A stretch of 57,843 nt of DNA from Modestobacter excelsi (lineage in GTDB: Bacteria > Actinomycetota > Actinomycetes > Mycobacteriales > Geodermatophilaceae), in the NCBI RefSeq assembly GCF_005930495.1, contig NZ_SJEX01000021.1, positions 1 to 57,843 of the forward strand, written 5' to 3'. The notes beneath the pieces were generated by a model. The model saw nothing but the letters and a program-made list of their open reading frames with translations, did no database searches and was not told the origin of the DNA. Within the stretch, counting starts at the first letter, position 1. The number at the start of each line of letters is the position of its first letter. The position numbers and the translations under genes are program-made. This document shows positions 50,498 through 57,843 of the stretch, in pieces.

Positions 50498-50517
50498 GTG
50501 CACCCCCACGGGTGCAC
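50498..50517. promoter_or_regulatory. operator candidate between XRE-cupin and flavoprotein genes
   Basis: GTGCACCC (50498-50505) and GGGTGCAC (50510-50517) form a perfect 8-bp inverted repeat with a 4-nt spacer. A second, smaller repeat CTCCG-GCAA-CGGAG lies at 50476-50489. Both fall in the 100-bp divergent promoter, 37 and 15 bp from the XRE start. Confidence 0.6.
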
Positions 50518-50561
50518 CGTCGTCCCTGCCGGGCCCACCCGGCGGTCGAGAGGAGCAGACG

Positions 50562-51578
50562 ATGGACGAGCGGCACGACGTGGTGGTGGTCGGCGGCGGC
50601 GCCGCCGGCCTGAGCGGGGCGTTGGCGCTGGGCCGCGCCCGGCGGTCGGTGCTGGTGGTGGACGGCGGACAGCCGCGGAACGCCCCGGCCGACGCGATGC
50701 ACAACTACCTGGGCCGCGACGGCACCCCGCCCGGCGACCTGCTGGCCGCCGGACGGGCGGAGGTCGCCGGGTACGGCGGGCGGGTCGTGACCGGCGAGGC
50801 CGTCTCCGCCCGGGCCGAGGACGGCGGGTTCGTCGTCCGGCTGGCCGACGGGCAGGAGGTGCGGAGCAGGCGGCTGCTGGTCACCACAGGACTGGTCGAC
50901 GAGCTGCCCGACCTGCCCGGACTCCGCGAGCGGTGGGGTTCCGACGTGCTGCACTGCCCGTACTGCCACGGCTGGGAGGTCCGCGACCGGGCCGTCGGGG
51001 TGCTGTCGACCGGGCCGGCGGGCGTGCTGAAGGCGCTGCTCTGGCGGCAGTGGACGGCGGACGTGACGCTGTTCCTGCACACCGGACCGGAGCCCACCGA
51101 CGAGGAGTGTGAGCAGCTGGCCGCCCGCGGCATCGCGGTGGTGACCGGGGAGGTGGCCGCGGTGGAGTCCGCCGGCGACCGGCTGACCGGCGTCCGGCTC
51201 GCCTCGGGCCGGGTGGTCCCGCGGGACGCGCTGGTGGTCTCCCCCGTCTTCACCGCCCGCTCCGCGGTGCTGGCCTCGCTCGGCCTGCCGGTGGAGCCGG
51301 TGGAGGCGATGGGGCACACCGTCGGCACCGCCGTGCCCTCCGGGCCGATGGGCGCGACCGCCGTCCCCGGGGTGTGGGTGGCCGGCAACGTCACCGACCT
51401 GATGGCCCAGGTGGTCACCGCGGCCGCGGCGGGGCTGCAGGCCGGTGCCGCGATCAACGCCGATCTGCTGTTCGAGGACGTCCGCCTGGCGGTGCAGGAG
51501 CGGCGGGCACCGTTCTCCGCTGCCACCGAACGCGAGTTGTGCGACATGGTGCTGGGCGACCGGCGCCACGGGATCTGA
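50562..51578 (+). CDS. thioredoxin-reductase-like NAD(P)/FAD oxidoreductase
   Basis: 338 residues; GAGAGGAGCAGACG precedes the ATG. It has HDVVVVGGGAAGLSGALALG (FAD), the redox pair in VLHCPYCHGWEVRDR (CxxC) and a late GVWVAGNVTDLMAQVVTAAA. The NADPH-binding motif in the middle (GVLSTGPAGVLKAL) is weakened. This is the branch often fused or linked to XRE-cupin regulators rather than true TrxB; its partner is unknown. It is 9 bp upstream of a methyltransferase gene. Confidence 0.9.
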   Translation: MDERHDVVVVGGGAAGLSGALALGRARRSVLVVDGGQPRNAPADAMHNYLGRDGTPPGDLLAAGRAEVAGYGGRVVTGEAVSARAEDGGFVVRLADGQEVRSRRLLVTTGLVDELPDLPGLRERWGSDVLHCPYCHGWEVRDRAVGVLSTGPAGVLKALLWRQWTADVTLFLHTGPEPTDEECEQLAARGIAVVTGEVAAVESAGDRLTGVRLASGRVVPRDALVVSPVFTARSAVLASLGLPVEPVEAMGHTVGTAVPSGPMGATAVPGVWVAGNVTDLMAQVVTAAAAGLQAGAAINADLLFEDVRLAVQERRAPFSAATERELCDMVLGDRRHGI

Positions 51579-51587
51579 GGAGCACCG

Positions 51588-52220
51588 GTGCAGGGACACG
51601 AGCACGGGCCGGTGTCGACCGGCCACGACCACGCCTCCTGGGAGGAGCGCTACCGGGACGCCCCGGCGCTGTGGAGCGGACGGGTCAACCCGCCCCTGGT
51701 CACCGAGGCCACCGGGCTGACCCCGGGCCGCGCGCTGGACGTCGGCTGTGGCGAGGGGGGTGACGCGCTGTGGCTGGCCGGCCAGGGCTGGCAGGTCACC
51801 GGCCTGGACTGGTCGGAGGTCGCGCTGGCCCGCGCCGCGGAGCACGCGGCCGCGGCCGGGGTCGGCGAGCGGGTGACCTGGGTGTGCGGCGACGTCGACA
51901 CCTGGCAGCCGCCGGTCGCGGCGTACGACCTGGTCACCGCCCACTTCCTGCACCCGACGGCCGCGCAGCGGCACGCCCTGGTGCCCCGACTCGCGGCCGC
52001 TGTCGCCCCCGGCGGGACGCTGCTGTGGGTCGGCCACCCCTACGACGAGGAGCGCGCCGCCCTCTGGGGTGGGGAGCGGTTCGCCACCGCCGCCGAGGTG
52101 GCCGCCGACCTCGATCCCGGGGAGTGGGAGGTGCTGGTGGCTGCCCAGCGTCCGCGGGCCGGCCAGGACGCCGGTCACCACCACGCCGACGAGGTCCTGC
52201 GGGCCCGCCGGCGGGGCTGA
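51588..52220 (+). CDS. class I SAM-dependent methyltransferase
   Basis: 210 residues from a GTG with GAGGAGCACCG upstream. A His-rich start (QGHEHGPVSTGHDHASWEER) precedes motif I, RALDVGCGEGGDALWLAGQG, and the fold continues with VTGLDWSEVALARA and YDLVTAHFLHP. A similar fold occurs in tellurite-resistance TehB-like and thiopurine-type enzymes. With the flavoprotein and XRE-cupin genes it forms a recurrent actinobacterial cassette of unknown function. Its stop touches the stop of the convergent epimerase gene (adjacent TGA and TCA). Confidence 0.88.
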   Translation: MQGHEHGPVSTGHDHASWEERYRDAPALWSGRVNPPLVTEATGLTPGRALDVGCGEGGDALWLAGQGWQVTGLDWSEVALARAAEHAAAAGVGERVTWVCGDVDTWQPPVAAYDLVTAHFLHPTAAQRHALVPRLAAAVAPGGTLLWVGHPYDEERAALWGGERFATAAEVAADLDPGEWEVLVAAQRPRAGQDAGHHHADEVLRARRRG

Positions 52221-53016
52221 TCAGCCGTCAGCGAGCAGCGCGGCCTCCAGCTCCGGCGGCAGCCGGGCAGCTCCCGGGCGGCCGGGGGCTCCGGCCGGTC
52301 GGCGGCCTGCATCCAGGCCCAGCTCCCGGGCGCGGGTGGTGTCGACCTCCCACGCGGTAGGGGCCGTCTCCGGCGCCAGCCACAGCGGCAGGTGCACCCA
52401 CTCCTCGACACCGGCGGCCAGCAGGTGGGCGTCGGGGACGCGCACCCACTCCGCGTCGCTGCCGGTGACCGCACGGCAGGTGTCCAGCAGCCCGCCCAGC
52501 GTCGTCATCCCGGCCGGCCCGGTGGTGTTCACCGGGCCCGACAGCCCCCGCTCTGCCACCTCGACCAGCCAGCCGGCCAGGTCCCGGGCGTCGACCAGCG
52601 CGATCGGCTGGGCGGTGTTCCCCGGGACGACGACCCGGCCACCCGCGGCGATCCTGTCCAGCCACCAGCCGAGCCGGTACAGCGGGTCGAACGGGCCGAC
52701 GATCAACCCGGCCCGGGCGGTGAGGAACCGGTCCCGCAGCGCCGCGCCCAGCACCCGCTCGGCGTGCGCCTTGTCCTGGCCGTACCCGCGTTCCTCGGTC
52801 TGCCAGGTCGGCTCGTCGTTCTCGCTGCCGATCGGGCCGGGCGGCCAGTTCTGGTAGGCGTTGAGGCTGCTGGCCCCCGTGCAGGGCGCGGGCCCCGTCC
52901 GGCGGGGCGCCGGACACGCCGCGGGTGAAGGTGGCGACCTCGTGCCCGCGCTCGAGCCCGGCGCTGACCACGTGCCGCCCGAGGAAGAGCGTGCCGCCGA
53001 GGACCAGGAGTCGCAT
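52221..53016 (-). pseudogene. NAD-dependent epimerase/dehydratase with internal deletion
   Basis: The start at 53016 gives MRLLVLGGTLFLGRHVVSAG and continues FTRGVSGAPPDGARALHG. Immediately after, at about 52875, the frame changes and reads SSLNAYQNWPPGPIGSENDE with GYGQDKAHAERVLG, then continues normally to a stop at 52221 (VVVPGNTAQPIALVDARDLA, SGPVNTTGPAG). About 50 residues that normally lie between these parts are absent. The catalytic YxxxK equivalent (YGQDK) survives but is out of frame. Confidence 0.8.
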
Positions 53017-53092
53017 GCGCCGACCTCAGCGCACCCGCCCGCCGCCGTCCACCCGGTTCACCCCCGGCGTACCCGGTGACGTGCTGGAACGG

Positions 53093-53153
53093 CCCCCTTC
53101 CAGGGGCCCGCCCCGAGCGTGCGAGGGGTGGGGAGGAAGGGGGTCCTTCCTCA
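53093..53153 (+). repeat. two-stem hairpin repeat, copy C
   Basis: Outer stem CCCCCTTCC (53093-53101) with GGAAGGGGG (53135-53143), perfect; bulge AGGGG; inner stem CCCGCCCC (53107-53114) with GGGGTGGG (53125-53132), where two bases on each side have changed together relative to the other copies; loop GAGCGTGCGA. TCCTTCC leads to TCA, the DUF5994 stop (53151-53153). Confidence 0.88.
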
Positions 53154-53651
53154 GCCGGCGCGGACGCCGCGGAGGGGGACGACCTCGGGGCGCGGACGGG
53201 AGCCGGCCGCGGCGAGCACCCGCTGCGGGCTCCCGGAGTCCTCGCGCAGGCCGGCCATCCGCAGCGCGCGGACGCCGGTCAGCGCGTCGGCCTCCGGCGG
53301 CACGACGAGCAGGTCGAGCCGCCGGTCGCCGTCCACGGTCAGCGAGACCAGCTGCGGGTCCATGCTGCGGAAGGCGCCGGTGCGCACGGTCCGCCCGGAG
53401 ACGGTGACCTTGCGCTGCACCGGGTGCTCCCAGGCCTCGACCGGGTAGGTGAACCGCTCCACCCGGACGTCGAGCATGGACAGGGCGGCGATCAGCTCGG
53501 GGAGCTCGGCGCCCAGGTCCCGGCTGCGCGGCCACCAGGCACCGTCGACCGCGGCGTCACCCGCCGCCCCCTCCCGGCGCAGCCGCACCCGCACGTCGAT
53601 CCCGTTCCGGAAACCCGCTGCCCGCTGGACCGTCATCGACTGCCCGACCAC
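53151..53651 (-). CDS. DUF5994 family protein
   Basis: 166 residues from a GTG at 53651 (AGGGCGAGAG upstream), with an in-frame ATG at 53636 as alternative. DGAWWPRSRDLGAELPELIA, then GAFRSMDPQLVSLTVDG and LDLLVVPPEAD are the conserved blocks of the actinobacterial DUF5994 family. No signal peptide or membrane helix. The function is unknown; paralogues are frequent in this group. It stands alone and ends at repeat copy C. Confidence 0.8.
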   Translation of the reverse strand: MVGQSMTVQRAAGFRNGIDVRVRLRREGAAGDAAVDGAWWPRSRDLGAELPELIAALSMLDVRVERFTYPVEAWEHPVQRKVTVSGRTVRTGAFRSMDPQLVSLTVDGDRRLDLLVVPPEADALTGVRALRMAGLREDSGSPQRVLAAAGSRPRPEVVPLRGVRAG

Positions 53652-53943
53652 CTCTCGCCCTCATCCCCCAGGTGTCGTGCGGCCTCCCCAGCCGCGCACA
53701 CCTCTCGCGACGGGAACGTACGACCGGCACCGCGACACCCCCGCGCGCCACGAGGGACGCCGCAGTGGCTGTCCGGCCAGGGCGGCCTGTCATCACCTGA
53801 CGTGATCATCCGGCCACTGTCACCACAGGAGCACCACCTGTATCGGCAGGTGTGGCCCGCGCGCCGTCGCCGACACCCCCCGGAACGCCGGACGCCGCCG
53901 TCCCCGAGGGGACGACGGCGTTCGCGGTGACGTGCTGGAACGG
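53652..53943. other. intergenic upstream of the DUF5994 gene
   Basis: 292 bp between the DUF5994 start and repeat copy D. It has a few imperfect palindromes, such as TGTCATCACCTGACGTGATCA near 53789, partly symmetric and possibly a regulator site. No gene is visible. Confidence 0.35.
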
Positions 53944-54001
53944 CCCCGCTGCAGGGTCCCGCCGCGAGCTTGCGAGCGGTGGGGGGCAGTGGGGTCCTTC
54001 G

Positions 54002-54004
<3 letters not shown>
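53944..54004 (+). repeat. two-stem hairpin repeat, copy D
   Basis: Outer stem CCCCGCTGC (53944-53952) with GCAGTGGGG (53986-53994), one G-U pair; bulge AGGGT; inner stem CCCGCCGC (53958-53965) with GCGGTGGG (53976-53983); loop GAGCTTGCGA. TCCTTCG leads to TCA, the complement of the typA stop (54002-54004). The flank ACGTGCTGGAACGG before the outer stem is shared with copy C. Confidence 0.88.
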
Positions 54005-55891
<1,887 letters not shown>

Positions 55892-56035
55892 GCGGAGAGG
55901 CACCTCAGGAGATCGCGTGGGGGTCTGCGCGCTGCGGCGCGCGACACTGGGTCAACGACCGTGCGGGCCGAGACCTTCCCGCCCAGGGTACGGGACGTGC
56001 GGGCGCCCCCAGACCGGTTGTGACCGGTCCCCCAC

Positions 56036-56380
56036 TCAGACGGTGGGCACCGGCCGGTCCGCGACCGCCCAGGCGAGAGCCGCGGCGGCGGCGGTGACCA
56101 CCCCGACGGCGAGCCAGGCCGGCCAGCCGACGCCGAGGGCCAGCACGTGGGCGAGGACGAACGCGGCGACGTAGGCCACACCCAGGGCGGCGGCCACGGC
56201 CGCTCCGCGACGGCGGTACCAGAGCCACCCGGCGGCCAGCCCGCCGGCGGCGAAGACGACGCCGCCCAGCGCCCGGACCCCGGTGCCCTGCGCGATGCCG
56301 AAGCCGGCGGCCAGCCCGACGGCGACCGCGACGGCCGACGGGAAACGGGTCTGCACGCGGGCCAGGGTGGAGGTCGACAT
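56036..56380 (-). CDS. small integral membrane protein
   Basis: 114 residues with about four hydrophobic helices in Ala/Val/Gly-rich sequence ([37 protein letters not shown], then [20 protein letters not shown]). Starts [14 protein letters not shown]. Similar short four-helix proteins are common next to typA in related genomes but have no assigned role. The gene is co-directional with typA, about 130 bp upstream of it. Confidence 0.72.
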   Translation of the reverse strand: MSTSTLARVQTRFPSAVAVAVGLAAGFGIAQGTGVRALGGVVFAAGGLAAGWLWYRRRGAAVAAALGVAYVAAFVLAHVLALGVGWPAWLAVGVVTAAAAALAWAVADRPVPTV

Positions 56381-56643
56381 GGGCCCAGTGTCCTACTGCT
56401 GTGCAGCGGAGACGGCGGCGGTCAGCACGACCGGGGCGACCACGCAGCCGAGCAGCAGCGTGCGGCGGTCGCCGCCCAGGGTCCGGGGGCCCTCACGCCG
56501 CCACGGTCGTCCGCGGAGCTGGCACGGTTCCCGGACACCCCCTGGGAACTGGCTGGGACCCGCCTCGGTGCGGCGGTCCACCGCGTACGACGTCGCCGGG
56601 CGGTACCGTTCGCGGACTCCTGCACTGCTGAGGGCGGAGGCCG

Positions 56644-57843
56644 ATGACCGAGCCCGACGACCGGCCACCCCGGGTGGTGGACGGGGCGTGGCGCGCGCGG
56701 GTGACCGACGCGCTCGGGTCGATCACCGAGGCGGTCTACGTCCTGGACGCCGACGACCGGTTCACCTGGGTCAACCCCGCCGCCGAGCGGCTCCTCGAGC
56801 GCCCGGCTCCTGAGCTCGTGGGCCGGTGGATCTGGGCGGAGTTCCCCGACCTGCCCGGCGGGCCGCTGCAGCGGTCCCTGGCGACGGCGCGGTCCACCCG
56901 GGAGACCCAGCACCTGGAGTTCTTCTACGACCACCTGGACCGCTGGTTCGAGGTCCGCACCTACCCGGTGCTCGGGGACCTCGTCGTCTTCTTCCGGGAC
57001 GTGCACGAGCGCCGCAGGATGGACGAGGAGCGGGCTGCGGAGTCCTCGCTCATCCGCGCGGTGCTCAACGCGCTGCCCGCCCGCACCGCCATCCTCGACG
57101 GCGACGGCACGATCCTCACCACCAACGCGGCGTGGGCGGCCGGCACGGCGGTCGCCGGCCGGCCGGTGGCCAGCCGGGCCGGCGCCAACTACCTCGACGC
57201 CTGCCGGGCGGCCGCCGCCAACGGCGACCCGTGGTTCCGGGCGACGGTCGAGGGGCTGGAGTCGGTCCTCGCCGGGCGGGCACCGTCGTTCTCGCTGGAC
57301 TACGCCGCGACGCCGGCCGGCGACCGGGCCCGGGAGACGACCTGGTGGCACCTGCAGGTCTTCCCCGTCGACGGCGGGCCGCGCGTCGTCGTCACCCACA
57401 CCGACATCACCGACCGGGTGACCGCCGAGCAGCGGGCCGCCTGGCAGGCCCGGCACGACCACCTCACCGCGCTGCCCAACCGCGCGGCCCTGGACGAGGC
57501 GATCGCCGGCGCCCTGGCCGACGACGAGGGCGGCCGGGTGACCGTGCTCTACATGGACGTGGACGGCTTCAAGGCGGTCAACGACTCCCTCGGGCACGCG
57601 GCCGGGGACACGTTGCTGCGCGAGCTCGCCGCCCGGCTGTCGCACCGCACCCGGCCGACCGACGTCGTCGGCCGGCTGGGCGGCGACGAGTTCGTCGTGG
57701 TCGCCCGGGACTGCGACGCCTCGGGCGGCGAGGCGCTGGCCCGGCGGTTCCGGTCGGTCTTCGACGAGCCGTTCGAGGTGGCCGGCACGCGGCTGCCGCT
57801 GACCGTCAGCATCGGCATCGCCACCTCCGACCCCGCGCCCACC
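56644..57843 (+). CDS. PAS-PAS-GGDEF diguanylate cyclase, partial (runs off window)
   Basis: Open from the ATG at 56644 (GGAGG just upstream) to the last base: 400 residues. A first PAS domain (about 20-120) has VYVLDADDRFTWVNPAAERL; a second PAS-like domain (about 140-265) has ILDGDGTILTTNAAW. The GGDEF domain starts near 275: HDHLTALPNRAAL, then YMDVDGFKAVNDSLGH and the active GRLGGDEFVVVAR (A-site intact). It makes cyclic di-GMP in response to an unknown input. An EAL domain may follow beyond the edge. No I-site RxxD is evident five residues before GGDEF (RTRPTDVVG holds RPTD, a near match). Confidence 0.9.
   Translation, partial: MTEPDDRPPRVVDGAWRARVTDALGSITEAVYVLDADDRFTWVNPAAERLLERPAPELVGRWIWAEFPDLPGGPLQRSLATARSTRETQHLEFFYDHLDRWFEVRTYPVLGDLVVFFRDVHERRRMDEERAAESSLIRAVLNALPARTAILDGDGTILTTNAAWAAGTAVAGRPVASRAGANYLDACRAAAANGDPWFRATVEGLESVLAGRAPSFSLDYAATPAGDRARETTWWHLQVFPVDGGPRVVVTHTDITDRVTAEQRAAWQARHDHLTALPNRAALDEAIAGALADDEGGRVTVLYMDVDGFKAVNDSLGHAAGDTLLRELAARLSHRTRPTDVVGRLGGDEFVVVARDCDASGGEALARRFRSVFDEPFEVAGTRLPLTVSIGIATSDPAPT

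Noticed and set aside
56393-56668. 91-codon minus-strand frame ending in a hydrophobic helix
   Set aside because: The last 30 residues could be a membrane segment, but the N-terminal part is Arg/Pro-rich and there is no convincing start or ribosome-binding site; it also overlaps the start of the PAS-GGDEF gene.

Overview
The window is high-GC actinobacterial chromosome, most like Geodermatophilaceae (Blastococcus/Geodermatophilus/Modestobacter type). The evidence is strong GC bias at third codon positions, frequent GTG starts, a DUF222/HNH (13E12-type) gene, a mycofactocin-type SDR, a mycothiol-dependent-enzyme-fold (DinB-like) protein and a DUF5994 gene. The genus is inferred from gene style only.

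Layout. (1) 1-8000, ordinary chromosome: secreted Pro/Ala-rich protein (cut by the left edge), DUF4190 protein, CPBP protease, SDR, Kup potassium transporter, HNH endonuclease and an FAD amine oxidoreductase. (2) 8000-17800, patchy accessory DNA with many broken genes: an orphan receiver protein with a zinc ribbon, a glycosyltransferase stub coupled to two sugar/polyol dehydrogenases, an acetate transporter, a relic of a CpaF/TadA ATPase, hydrolases, an ArsR-AHSA1-DinB operon and an IS1380 remnant. (3) 17777-38437, a composite genomic island. A 45-46 bp copy of the 3' end of tRNA-Ala(GGC) occurs three times in direct orientation (17985, 20520, 38361). Each is preceded by the same integrase 3' end; only the last integrase is intact and only the last repeat belongs to a whole tRNA. 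This is the pattern of successive islands stacking at one tRNA. Cargo includes a HxlR/quinone-reductase pair, SDR and hydrolase genes, a TetR/SDR pair, a GH43 glycosidase, a three-gene translationally coupled operon (flavin monooxygenase, quinone oxidoreductase, LigM-like O-demethylase), and a Pycsar-type anti-phage locus (two tandem nucleotide cyclases plus a PycTM-like membrane effector) close to the integrase. (4) 38440-57843, core-like chromosome: DedA protein, VOC/AraC pair, M23 peptidase, a copper operon (CopCD, YcnI, Sco and a frameshifted membrane protein), DUF47-PiT phosphate uptake, an MFS exporter, a cysteine-type leader peptide upstream of a TauE/SafE exporter, an XRE-cupin/flavoprotein/methyltransferase cassette, TypA/BipA, and a PAS-GGDEF protein cut by the right edge.

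Two signals stand out. The first is the Pycsar locus with a duplicated cyclase: the upstream copy has one frameshift and the downstream copy is intact and coupled to the effector. The second is a family of four intergenic two-stem hairpins (40485, 49805, 53093, 53944). All share the loop GAGCKTGCGA, have compensatory base changes in both stems, and begin exactly at the stop codon of the neighbouring gene.

Limits: no database search was possible. Several frameshifts differ from an intact frame by one base in GC-rich runs and could be sequencing errors.
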